Source: Seohaeicola saemankumensis (GTDB taxonomy: Bacteria; Pseudomonadota; Alphaproteobacteria; Rhodobacterales; Rhodobacteraceae). Taken from it: a stretch of 64,000 nt of DNA. The notes under the pieces are model-generated. The model ran no database searches and was not told where the DNA came from. It saw only the letters and a list, made by a program, of their open reading frames with translations. Positions within the stretch are counted from its first letter, which is position 1. Each line of letters opens with the position of its first letter. Position numbers and translations under genes: made by a program. Where the stretch lies: NCBI RefSeq assembly GCF_042678485.1, contig NZ_JBHTKR010000001.1:372001-436000 (forward strand), written 5' to 3'. Shown here piece by piece: positions 7,467 to 15,828 of the stretch.

Positions 7467-9026
7467 ATGACGGAAGAGGTGCTTCGCAGGAAACGCAACG
7501 GTGGCCGGGCAGGTCATGCGACCCGTCGCGGCAAGGCCGCGATCGAGCAGATGCCATGGCGCCTGCCTGTCAACCTGGACCGGCCCATCGAACCCTTGAC
7601 CGCCGAAGGCGTGCAGGCTGTCCACGAGGCGGCGATGTTCATCCTGGAAGATATCGGGATCGAATTCCTGAATCACGAGGCCCTGGATATCCTGCGCGAC
7701 GCGGGCTGCACCGTGCAGGGCGAGAATGTCCGCATGGGCCGCGATTTCGTGATGGAGATGCTGGGCCGCGCACCCAAGCAATGGACGATCACGCCGCGCA
7801 ACCCTGAGCGGCAGATCACCATCGGCGGCGATCACATCCTGTTCGGCAATGTCTCGTCCCCGCCGAACTACTGGGACATGGCGACGGGCCGCAAACTGTC
7901 CGGCACGCGCGAGATGTGCCGCGACCTGCTCAAGCTCAGCCAGTATTTCAACTGCATTCACTTCATCGGTGGTTATCCGGTGGAACCCGTGGATGTGCAT
8001 GCCTCGGTCCGGCACCTCGATGTGCTTTATGATACGCTGACCCTGACCGACAAGGTGGCGCATGCCTATTCCCTGGGAAAGGAACGGGTCGAGGACGTGA
8101 TGGAGATGGTCCGCATCGCGGGCGGGCATACGCATGAGGAATTCGACGCAAGCCCCAAGATGTTCACCAACATCAACTCCACCTCGCCGCTGAAACACGA
8201 CATTCCCATGCTGGATGGCTGGATCCGGCTGGCGCGGCGGGGCCAGGGGCTGGTGGTGACACCTTTTACGCTGGCGGGCGCCATGGCGCCGGTGACGATG
8301 GCGGGGGCGGTGGCGCAAAGCCTGGCCGAGGGGCTGTGCGCGATCGCGCTGGCCCAGTGGATCAGGCCCGGCGCACCCTGCGCGATCGGGACTTTCACAT
8401 CGAACGTGGACATGAAATCGGGCGCGCCTGCTTTTGGCACGCCCGAATACATGCGCGCGACCCAGATGACCGGGCAGCTGGCGCGGTTCTACGGCTTGCC
8501 GATGCGGTCCTCCGGTGTTTGTGCGGCCAATGTGCCCGACGGTCAGGCGATGTGGGAGACATCGCACAGCCTCTGGGCGGCGGTGCAATCGGGCACGCAC
8601 ATGGTCTATCACGCGGCGGGCTGGCTTGAGGGCGGGCTGATCGCCAGCCCTGAGAAATTCGTCATGGATTGCGAGGTGCTGCAACAGATCCAGCGCTACA
8701 TGGAGCCCGCGACCTTTGCCACCACGCCCGAGGATCTGGCCCTGGAAGCCATCCGCGAGGTCGGGCCGGGGGGGCATTTCTTCGGCATCCAGCATACGCA
8801 GGACCGCTATGAGAAGGCGTTCTATCAACCCTTCCTGTCCGACTGGCGCAACTACGAGGCCTGGGACATCGCCGGTGCTGTCTGGACGCATGAACGCGCG
8901 CACGGGATCTATCGCCAGATCATGGCCGAGTTCGAAGCCCCACCGATGGATGTGGCCATTCATGACGAATTGCTGGCCTTTGTCAGCCGCCGCAAGGCGG
9001 AAGGCGGCGCACCGACCGATTTCTGA
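7467..9026 (+). CDS. Trimethylamine methyltransferase (MttB) family protein, non-pyrrolysine type
   Basis: A 519-residue TIM-barrel protein of the MttB/MtgB superfamily. Characterised relatives demethylate quaternary amines such as glycine betaine or related methylated amines by transferring a methyl group to a corrinoid protein. ATG 7467 is preferred to GTG 7464 because AGGAGG (7456-7461) is then five bases upstream. Family hallmarks include NSTSPLKHD, TLAGAMAPVTMAGAV and the C-terminal HFFGIQHTQDRYEKAFYQPFLSDW. No in-frame amber codon occurs, so it is not a pyrrolysine enzyme. No corrinoid protein or reductive activator gene is next to it, so partner and substrate are unknown. Confidence 0.85.
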   Translation: MTEEVLRRKRNGGRAGHATRRGKAAIEQMPWRLPVNLDRPIEPLTAEGVQAVHEAAMFILEDIGIEFLNHEALDILRDAGCTVQGENVRMGRDFVMEMLGRAPKQWTITPRNPERQITIGGDHILFGNVSSPPNYWDMATGRKLSGTREMCRDLLKLSQYFNCIHFIGGYPVEPVDVHASVRHLDVLYDTLTLTDKVAHAYSLGKERVEDVMEMVRIAGGHTHEEFDASPKMFTNINSTSPLKHDIPMLDGWIRLARRGQGLVVTPFTLAGAMAPVTMAGAVAQSLAEGLCAIALAQWIRPGAPCAIGTFTSNVDMKSGAPAFGTPEYMRATQMTGQLARFYGLPMRSSGVCAANVPDGQAMWETSHSLWAAVQSGTHMVYHAAGWLEGGLIASPEKFVMDCEVLQQIQRYMEPATFATTPEDLALEAIREVGPGGHFFGIQHTQDRYEKAFYQPFLSDWRNYEAWDIAGAVWTHERAHGIYRQIMAEFEAPPMDVAIHDELLAFVSRRKAEGGAPTDF

Positions 9027-9039
9027 TCCTCCGGCCCAT

Positions 9040-9063
9040 GAAAGGGGCGGACACGCCCCTTTC
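9040..9063 (+). terminator. Candidate terminator hairpin after the MttB-family gene
   Basis: A perfect 10-bp stem, GAAAGGGGCG paired with CGCCCCTTTC, around a GACA loop, 14 bases after the stop codon. The 3' arm supplies only TTT, so the U-tract is weak. Confidence 0.6.
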
Positions 9064-9076
9064 GACCAATCGTGCC

Positions 9077-9098
9077 GACCCTTGCCCGACCCTTGCCC
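9077..9098 (+). repeat. Perfect 11-bp tandem duplication
   Basis: GACCCTTGCCC occurs twice in tandem followed by the start of a third unit (GACCC). It lies in the intergenic region before the H-NOX-like gene. Confidence 0.9.
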
Positions 9099-9253
9099 GA
9101 CCCGGGCCGAAGACCAAAGGCGCGCATGGCCCGGCAGAATGCCCCGTGCGGGTGAAAGCCGTGTCGCGCGCGAAAGTCGTGCAAATTGAAGATATTGGTC
9201 AAATCTTTACGGTTTTCCCGCATCCTGACAGAGGTGCAGGAAAGGGATCTGGG

Positions 9254-9865
9254 ATGCATGGGCTGATCAACCGGGCGATACAGTGTTTCGTGACAGACAT
9301 GCATGGCGCTGCAATCTGGAACGATGTGGCCCGCGCGGCCCAGCTGCATGGCGCGGGGATCGAAGCCATGCTTGACCATGATCCCTTGCTGACGGGCAGG
9401 GTGCTTGATGCAACCTGCCAGCGGCTCTGTCGTCCCAGGGCGGAGGTGCTGGAAGATATCGGCACCTACCTGGTCTCTCACCCCAATGTCGAGGCGTTGC
9501 GCCGCTTGCTGCGGTTCGGCGGCGAAGACTTTTCCGATTTTCTCTGTTCGCTGGACGACCTGCCGGAACGCGCCCGGCTGGCGGTGGCGGATCTGGACCT
9601 GCCGGTGCTGGAACTGCATGAGCTGGCGCATGATCGCTACAGGCTGCGCTGCCTGACAGGGGCGCCCTATCGGCAGGACGGCGGGTTTTCCGGCTTCGGA
9701 TCGGTCATGATGGGCGTCTTGCGGGCCATGGCCGATGACTATGGCGCGCTGGTGGTGCTGGATCATGGCGCGCCCGAGCCGGGATGCGAGGTGATCGAGA
9801 TTGCGCTTGTCGCATGCGACTACAGCGAAGGGCGCCGCTTCGAACTTGGCCGGAAGGCAGGTTGA
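9254..9865 (+). CDS. H-NOX-like (haem NO-binding domain) protein lacking the haem ligand
   Basis: A 203-residue stand-alone HNOB-fold protein. It begins MHGLINRAIQCFV, then LEDIGTYLVSHPNVEALRR and LRFGGEDFSDFLCSLDD, and ends in the Rhodobacterales-type motif GSVMMGVLRAMADDYG. By alignment in memory with soluble guanylate cyclase beta1 (LDALHDHL, YYSEREG), the proximal His position is Pro104 (LDDLPERARL), and the YxSxR motif is Tyr129-x-Leu131-x-Cys133. Canonical b-type haem binding is therefore doubtful. Its stop is three bases before the start of an HNOBA-GGDEF cyclase, so the two are almost certainly co-translated and partners. The ligand is unknown. Confidence 0.8.
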   Translation: MHGLINRAIQCFVTDMHGAAIWNDVARAAQLHGAGIEAMLDHDPLLTGRVLDATCQRLCRPRAEVLEDIGTYLVSHPNVEALRRLLRFGGEDFSDFLCSLDDLPERARLAVADLDLPVLELHELAHDRYRLRCLTGAPYRQDGGFSGFGSVMMGVLRAMADDYGALVVLDHGAPEPGCEVIEIALVACDYSEGRRFELGRKAG

Positions 9866-9868
9866 GGC

Positions 9869-10975
9869 ATGGACGGGCAAGGCGCGGGACTGCGCAACCA
9901 GGCGGGCGACGCCCCGGTCGATGACTCAGGCAACATGACCGCAACGGCTGGCGCCGGGCGTCCGGCTCTGGCCGGCACAGGGGTGACAGATACGCGTGAT
10001 CTGGCGGCCATGACGCAGGTTCTGGATGTGCTGTGCCCGATGCATCTGTTGCTCAGCCAGGCTGGCGAGGTTCTGCACGCGGGACCGACCCTGGCCCGGT
10101 TGCGCCCGCACACCTGCCTGAACGGCGCAAGGTTTCTGGACCTTTTCGAGGTGACGCGCCCGCGGCAGATCGGTGGCTGGGATGATCTGCTTGGCCTGCA
10201 AGGCAAGATGCTTCGCCTGACGTTTCGCGATCAGCCGATGACGGATTTCAAGGGCTGCCTTGCCCTGTCGGATCAGGGTATCGTGCTGAACCTGTCCTTC
10301 GGGATCTCCATCCTGGCGGCCTTGCGCGACTATGCCCTGACCTCTGCGGATTTCGCGGTGACGGACATGACGGTGGAACTGCTTTACCTGGTCGAGGCAA
10401 AATCGGCCGCGATGGAGGAAAGCCGCAAGCTGAACCTGCGCTTGCGCGGCGCGATGGTTGCCGCCGAGGCGCAGGCGCTGACCGATACGCTGACGGGCCT
10501 TGCCAATCGCAGGGCGCTTGAACAACGGCTTGAGCGTCTGGCCTATGGGCGTGATGGTTTCGCGCTGATGCATCTGGATCTCGACCACTTCAAGGCGGTG
10601 AACGATACGCTGGGACATGCCGCTGGCGACCACGTGCTGCGCCATGTCGCCACGATCCTGTCCGAAGAGACGCGCAGCGGCGATACCGTGGCGCGCGTCG
10701 GGGGGGATGAATTCGTTCTGGTGTTCCCCAATCTTCAGGATCGTCGCCTGCTGGATGCCATCGCGCGGCGGATCATTGCCCGGTTATGCCAGCCGATCCC
10801 TTATTGCGACGATGTTTGCCGCATCTCGGGCAGTATCGGCACCGTGCTGTCGTCCCATTACGACAAGCTTGATATGGCGCGGATGATGGCCGACGCGGAC
10901 GAGGCGCTTTACCGGTCAAAACATGCAGGGCGGGGCCGCCATTTTTTCTTTGATCAGGAGGCGCAGGACGATTGA
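9869..10975 (+). CDS. Diguanylate cyclase with HNOBA-like N-terminal domain
   Basis: A 368-residue protein. Residues about 45-180 resemble the HNOBA (haem-NO-binding-associated, PAS-like) domain: VLCPMHLLLSQAGEVLHAGPTLA, FLDLFEVTRPR, then FKGCLALSDQGIVLNLSFG. A coiled-coil linker follows (about 185-210, VEAKSAAMEESRKLNLRLRG). The GGDEF domain starts with DTLTGLANRRALE; its active-site GGDEF is at 278-282 and an intact I-site RSGD at 269-272. No EAL domain is present. It is translationally coupled to the H-NOX-like gene, so it is the probable output of that sensor, making c-di-GMP under control of protein-protein contact. Confidence 0.88.
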   Translation: MDGQGAGLRNQAGDAPVDDSGNMTATAGAGRPALAGTGVTDTRDLAAMTQVLDVLCPMHLLLSQAGEVLHAGPTLARLRPHTCLNGARFLDLFEVTRPRQIGGWDDLLGLQGKMLRLTFRDQPMTDFKGCLALSDQGIVLNLSFGISILAALRDYALTSADFAVTDMTVELLYLVEAKSAAMEESRKLNLRLRGAMVAAEAQALTDTLTGLANRRALEQRLERLAYGRDGFALMHLDLDHFKAVNDTLGHAAGDHVLRHVATILSEETRSGDTVARVGGDEFVLVFPNLQDRRLLDAIARRIIARLCQPIPYCDDVCRISGSIGTVLSSHYDKLDMARMMADADEALYRSKHAGRGRHFFFDQEAQDD

Positions 10976-11039
10976 CCGGCAGGCGCCGGATCCGGCTGCC
11001 GCACCAGGGCCGGGCACCGTCCCGCCGTTCACGGCCGGA

Positions 11040-12422
11040 TCAGGCAGAGGCGCGATCCGGCCTTGGGGTGGCATGGGCGGGATCTGCGGCATGGGCGGCA
11101 ACCAGGGGGCGGATGGCGATCCTGGCTTTCAGCCGGGCGGCCAGCAGGTACATGCCGGCGATCTTGCGATGCAGAAACAGCGTGCCCTCGGGCGGGGTCT
11201 GCGCCATGTCGGGGTCCTGCCCAAGGGCAAGCCCCATTGCGTTCAGCCTGTAGGCCAGGTCGGATGCCGCGAAATCGAACGGCGCATCGTCCCTCAAGGG
11301 TGTCATCGCTGTCTCGAACATATCCAGAATACGCCAGAGCAGGGATGCGGGCGTTTCCGGGCCGATATATCCCAGCGCGGTCAACGCCGCCTCTGCCGCA
11401 GCGCGATCCTGTGCCAGGCCCGCCCGCAGAAGGGTGCGAAACCCCTGGGCCTGGTCTGGTGAAAAGCGTGTCACGGCCCCGAAATCCAGCAAGATGATCC
11501 GCCCCGTGCCCGGATCATAGCGGAAATTCGCCAGGTTCGGATCGGTCTGCATGGTGCGGAAATCGAAAAGCTCGTGCAGCAGCAGCGTGATGAGCTGCCC
11601 CGCCACCCGGTCGCGCAGCGCCTGGGGTTCGGTCAGAAGCGCGTCAAGCGGCTGGCTGTCCAGATAGGTCATTGCCAGGACCCTTGGCGTGCTCAGCTCG
11701 GGATGCAGCACCGGCAGGCAAAAGCCCTCTGATCCGGCCAGCAGACGGTTGAAATCGGAAAGATTGCGGGCTTCGGCTGTGTAATCGACCTCTGCGTGCA
11801 GCTGCTCGCGCAGTTCGGCCAGCATCGGCGCGATGTCCAGCCCGCGCGGCAGCAGGCCAGGCAGGCGCAACAGGCTGCCCATGTTGGCGATGTCACTGTC
11901 GATACTGCCCGCGACACCGGGGTATTGCACCTTGATGGCCAGATCCTGTCCGTCCTGCGTGCGGGCGCGATGCACCTGCCCGATCGAGGCGGCCGCGAAA
12001 GGACGCACGTCGAAACGGCTGAAGCGACGGCGCCAGTCGCGGCCCCATTCGGCATCCAGCACATCGCGCAATTGCGCGGGGGGCATGTGATGCGCCTCGT
12101 CCCGCAGCGCGGCCAGGATCGTCGTCATCTCGGGTGGCAGGACCACGCCGGGGTCCATCGACAGCATCTGGCCCAGTTTCATGGCCGCGCCGCGCATGAC
12201 CCGCAGGTCGCGGGTGACGCGGGCGGCGGCCTGCGGGGTCAGTATCATCTGCTGCAAGCGCGGGCGCTGGCCGCGTGCGACCTGGCGCAGGCCGGCCGCC
12301 GCCATGTCACCCACAAGCCCGGATGTCATGCCGCCAAGGCGCAGCAGCCGCCCGATGCGCCCATCGGGCAGGGCGATCGCGTCATGATCCTGATCCTGTT
12401 GTGACATTGCCTGCTCCGCCAT
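11040..12422 (-). CDS. AarF/ABC1/UbiB-family kinase-like protein
   Basis: A 460-residue atypical protein-kinase-fold protein. The ADCK/UbiB signatures are present: the KxGQ motif in RGAAMKLGQMLS (about 77-88), the Ala-rich loop FAAASIGQVHRA replacing the usual Gly-rich loop, LAIKVQYPGV with the catalytic Lys, a DPNLANF segment and the metal-binding LLDFGAV. The family supports ubiquinone synthesis and other lipid processes through ATPase activity. No ubiquinone gene is adjacent. The C-terminus lacks the two membrane helices of true UbiB, so this is a soluble paralogue. It lies 57 bp downstream of the amidohydrolase on the same strand. Confidence 0.85.
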   Translation of the reverse strand: MAEQAMSQQDQDHDAIALPDGRIGRLLRLGGMTSGLVGDMAAAGLRQVARGQRPRLQQMILTPQAAARVTRDLRVMRGAAMKLGQMLSMDPGVVLPPEMTTILAALRDEAHHMPPAQLRDVLDAEWGRDWRRRFSRFDVRPFAAASIGQVHRARTQDGQDLAIKVQYPGVAGSIDSDIANMGSLLRLPGLLPRGLDIAPMLAELREQLHAEVDYTAEARNLSDFNRLLAGSEGFCLPVLHPELSTPRVLAMTYLDSQPLDALLTEPQALRDRVAGQLITLLLHELFDFRTMQTDPNLANFRYDPGTGRIILLDFGAVTRFSPDQAQGFRTLLRAGLAQDRAAAEAALTALGYIGPETPASLLWRILDMFETAMTPLRDDAPFDFAASDLAYRLNAMGLALGQDPDMAQTPPEGTLFLHRKIAGMYLLAARLKARIAIRPLVAAHAADPAHATPRPDRASA

Positions 12423-12479
12423 CCTGCTGCCTGGGGCAAGATGGGGCGAATGCGGCGCGTGACCAGTCTGTGACGGCGC

Positions 12480-14144
12480 TTAGGCGGCACTGTCCCAGAC
12501 GGTGCGGCCGCCGCAGATGGTGCGGACGACCGACAGGGTTGCGATCCGGTCCGCTGCGACCGCTTCGATATCGCCGTCCAGCAGCACCAGATCGGCCAGG
12601 TAGCCAGGCCGCAGCATGCCCTTGCGGTCTTCGGTATGTTCGGCATAGGCGCCGCCGATCGTATAGGCGGCCAGCACCTGATGCAGGGTCAACCGCTCGT
12701 CCTGCGCGCCCTCGAAGGTTGGACGGGTCAGCGCGGCCTGGATGCTGCGCAGCGGGTTGATGTCGGCGACGGGCCAATCCGAGGCAAAGACGATCCTTGC
12801 GCCCGCGTCCGCGAGGCTGCGGGTGAGGAAAGCGTCTTTCCAGCGTCCTCGTCCGATCTTGTCCAGCGTCGGAAAAAGCGGGAAATCCAGCGCGCCCGGC
12901 ACATGGGAGGGTTGCACCGACGCGATCACGCCAAGCTGTGCAAGGCGGGGCACATCGGCGCGGTCGATCAGTTCGATATGTTCGATCCGGTGGCGCGCAT
13001 CGCGCGGGCCATTGGCGGCGCGGGCGGCGGCATATCCATCCAGCACCCGCCGCACGGCACCGTCCCCGATGGCATGGACCGCGATCTGCAGGCCGCGCCG
13101 GTCAGCTTCGATGCAGATCTCGGCAAAGCGGTCCGCCTCATGCAGGGGGTCGCCGCGCCAGCCGGGCTGATCGGGATAGTCGTTCAGCATGACCGCCGTG
13201 CCGCTGTCGATCACGCCGTCCATAAACATCTTGACGAAGCCGGATGACAGCCAGTCATCGTTGTAGTCGCGACTGAGGATGCTGGCCTCGGCCAGGTCGG
13301 CGGGGCTGCGGGTGTTGCGGTAGTGAAAGGGCACGCGCACCCGTGCGGTCAGACGCCCGTCGCGGCGCAATGTGTCAAGCACGTCAAGGGTGTAGCGGTT
13401 GCCATCCATGTTCACCAGGCTGGTGAAACCGTGCCGCGCGCAATGGGCAAGTCCCGCCGCCATGGCGGGCAGATCGGCCTTCACTTCCTCTTGGGTCGGT
13501 GCGGGCAGGGGGTCAAAGCCGGTGGCGATGCCCGCCATGATCCGGTGTTCACCGGCGACACGCAGCACCGGGGCCATGGCTTCGAATTCGCGCAGCTCGC
13601 CCGTGGCCAGGCCATCGGCGCCCATCACCACCTCGTTGCCGGGGCCGACGGTGGCGCCTTGCAGAATGCCCGCCTCGGTCAGGGCCAGGGTATTGGCCCA
13701 GCCGGTGTGGTGATCGGCGGCAACCAGGATGATCGGCCTGTCGGGCAGAATCGCGTCCAGATCATGGCGGGTCAGGGGGCGGCCATAGATGCCATAATCG
13801 CAGCCTTGCCCCACGATCACCGGCCGGTGCGGATGGGCGTCGGCATAGCCGTGAATGGCGCGGCCCAGGTGATCCGGGCCCTCAATCCCCAATAGTTGCA
13901 GATGCGACAGCTCGGATCCGCCCATGAACAGGTGCAGATGGCTTTCGATGAAACCCGGCAGCAGGCTGGCGCCGCCCGCGTCGATCACCGTGCAGCCCGG
14001 CCCGGCCAGGGCCGCGATCCGGTCCACGGACCCCACGGCAAGGATGCGGTCATCGGTCAGCGCCACGGCCTCTGCGCGCGGGCAGGTCGGGTCCATGGTC
14101 AGGACGCGGGCATTCGTGATGATCGTCGTGGCGGTTGGGGACAT
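12480..14144 (-). CDS. Amidohydrolase family protein (YtcJ-like)
   Basis: A 554-residue metal-dependent hydrolase of the amidohydrolase_3 type. It has the N-terminal beta-sandwich strand TIITNARVLTMDP and the metal-binding HxH at 69-71 (FIESHLHLFMGG). Further metal-site histidines lie in IAVHAIGDGAVRRVLD and RHRIEHIELID, with the catalytic Asp in VFASDWPVADINPL. The C-terminus returns to the sandwich domain (KGMLRPGYLADLVLLDGDIE). Family members hydrolyse amides or esters of unknown identity. It probably forms a two-gene unit with the downstream AarF-like gene. Confidence 0.88.
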   Translation of the reverse strand: MSPTATTIITNARVLTMDPTCPRAEAVALTDDRILAVGSVDRIAALAGPGCTVIDAGGASLLPGFIESHLHLFMGGSELSHLQLLGIEGPDHLGRAIHGYADAHPHRPVIVGQGCDYGIYGRPLTRHDLDAILPDRPIILVAADHHTGWANTLALTEAGILQGATVGPGNEVVMGADGLATGELREFEAMAPVLRVAGEHRIMAGIATGFDPLPAPTQEEVKADLPAMAAGLAHCARHGFTSLVNMDGNRYTLDVLDTLRRDGRLTARVRVPFHYRNTRSPADLAEASILSRDYNDDWLSSGFVKMFMDGVIDSGTAVMLNDYPDQPGWRGDPLHEADRFAEICIEADRRGLQIAVHAIGDGAVRRVLDGYAAARAANGPRDARHRIEHIELIDRADVPRLAQLGVIASVQPSHVPGALDFPLFPTLDKIGRGRWKDAFLTRSLADAGARIVFASDWPVADINPLRSIQAALTRPTFEGAQDERLTLHQVLAAYTIGGAYAEHTEDRKGMLRPGYLADLVLLDGDIEAVAADRIATLSVVRTICGGRTVWDSAA

Positions 14145-14322
14145 GGGGGCTTTCCAATATGGGGTTTGACGCAGCCTAGCCCGTCGCGGCTGACCTGTCC
14201 AAGCGCGTCTTTGCCCGGTGCAATCCTTTCCGACCGGTAAACGCCCCGCGCGCCCGGTTCAGGCCGTCTTGACCCTTTTTGCCCTATCCATCGGTCCCCG
14301 CAGCCAATATCGAGGAGGCCCC

Positions 14323-15753
14323 ATGTCGGATAATTCACCCCGGCTCGATCTGCCGTTCATCCTGCCATCGCAGGCGCAGAAGCATGTCACCCATAACGAG
14401 GCCCTGCGGGTGCTGGATGCGCTTGTGAAGCTTGCGGTCGAAGGTTTCGGCGCGACGGTGCCACCGGCGCAGCCCGCCCAGGGCGAGGTCTGGGCCATCG
14501 GCGCCGGGGCAGGCGGCGCCTGGTCCGGTCAGGAGGGCGCGCTTGCGGTCTATGCGGGCAATGGCTGGATGTTCCGCAGCCCGCGTCCCGGCTGGATCGC
14601 CACGCTTGCCGGATCGGCAGAGCTGCGCGTCTGGGATGGCGCCGCATGGGTCGTGCCCGGCCTTGCGGGATTGGACAACCTGACCGGGATCGGGATCAAT
14701 ACCACGGCCGATGCGACCAACCGGCTGGCGGTATCTGCCCCGGCCACGCTGTTCAGCCACGAAGGAGACGACCATCGGCTGGTGATCAACAAGGCAGCAA
14801 GCGGGGATACCGCCACGATCCTGTGGCAGGACGGATGGTCTGGCCGGGCGGAAATGGGCCTGGCCGGTGATGACGATCTGCATCTCAAGGTCAGTGCCGA
14901 CGGCGCGACCTGGACCGAGGCGATGGTGATCGACGCGGCCACGGGGCGGGCCGCGTTTCCCGCCGGGATCGAGGGCGCGCCCGAGCGGTTGACGGCAAAC
15001 CGGACCTATTTCGTGCGCCTGGACGGCAACGACGCCAATGACGGGTCTGCCGATACAGCCGCGGGGGCCTTTCGCACGGTGCAGCGGGCGGTCGATCTGG
15101 CCGCAGGCCTTTATTGCGGGCCGTTCACGGTGACGGTGCGGATCGGCGCGGGCAATTTCGCGGAAGCTGCGCGGCTGTTTGTGCCGGGCAATGGCAACCT
15201 GCGGCTGTCGCTGGAAGGGGCGGGGGCGGGTGTGACCACGATTTCCGGGACAGTCTACGGCGTGCAGGTGTCCGGGCCTTGCGATCTGTCGCTGCGCGAT
15301 CTGCGGATCGCCGGGGCCAGCGTGACGCTTTGGGCGCGCTATGGCGCGCGGGTGAACCTGCGCGGCACGATCGAGCTGGGCACTGGCACCGCCCGTCTGA
15401 TCGGGGCCGACAATGCCGCCTATATCGAGGGTCTGTCCTGCGTCCTGCGGATTGCCGTGACCAGCAGCGCGTATTTCCTGTTCGCGACGGCAGGCGGGCA
15501 TATCTACCTTGGCAGCGGTGTCAGCATCATGACCGCGTCGCCTGTGACATTCCTCTCCACGGTCTATGCCGGGCTGAACGGGATCGCACAGGTTGTGGGC
15601 GGCCAGGTCACCTGGAACCAAAGCGCGGGTGCGATCCAGGGTGGGCGCTACACCGCGACCGGGAATGGTGTGATCAACACCGCGGGGGCGGGGCCGTCCT
15701 TCATTCCGGGTACGACGGCCGGGGTTCTGTCCGAAGGGGGGCGCTATCTGTAG
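14323..15753 (+). CDS. DUF2793 tail-fibre-like protein with beta-helix domain
   Basis: A 476-residue protein starting at ATG 14323 behind GAGGAGG. The N-terminal 100 residues are the DUF2793 domain (RLDLPFILPSQAQKHVTHNE, GEVWAIGAGAGGAWSGQEG, WMFRSPRPGW), known from phage and gene-transfer-agent (GTA) fibres. Residues about 230-460 look like a right-handed beta-helix: the entry motif FVRLDGNDANDGSADTAAGA, then Gly/Ala-rich repeating strands with SLEGAGAGVTTISGT. There is no signal peptide. No other phage or GTA gene is near. I recall a DUF2793 fibre encoded outside the main GTA cluster in Rhodobacter, so this may be a satellite GTA fibre locus. Confidence 0.8.
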   Translation: MSDNSPRLDLPFILPSQAQKHVTHNEALRVLDALVKLAVEGFGATVPPAQPAQGEVWAIGAGAGGAWSGQEGALAVYAGNGWMFRSPRPGWIATLAGSAELRVWDGAAWVVPGLAGLDNLTGIGINTTADATNRLAVSAPATLFSHEGDDHRLVINKAASGDTATILWQDGWSGRAEMGLAGDDDLHLKVSADGATWTEAMVIDAATGRAAFPAGIEGAPERLTANRTYFVRLDGNDANDGSADTAAGAFRTVQRAVDLAAGLYCGPFTVTVRIGAGNFAEAARLFVPGNGNLRLSLEGAGAGVTTISGTVYGVQVSGPCDLSLRDLRIAGASVTLWARYGARVNLRGTIELGTGTARLIGADNAAYIEGLSCVLRIAVTSSAYFLFATAGGHIYLGSGVSIMTASPVTFLSTVYAGLNGIAQVVGGQVTWNQSAGAIQGGRYTATGNGVINTAGAGPSFIPGTTAGVLSEGGRYL

Positions 15754-15828
15754 CGGCCAGCTTCCGCTTGACCTTGCCCGGTCCGCGCCCCGATGCTGAG
15801 GGCGTGGTAAAATGGCAGGACGCATGAC

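Noticed and set aside
7467..9026. Pyrrolysine-containing MttB
   Set aside because: No in-frame TAG occurs before the stop, and no pyl genes are nearby.
14323..15753. Prophage remnant
   Set aside because: Only one fibre-like gene is present, intact, with no integrase, capsid or attachment repeats.
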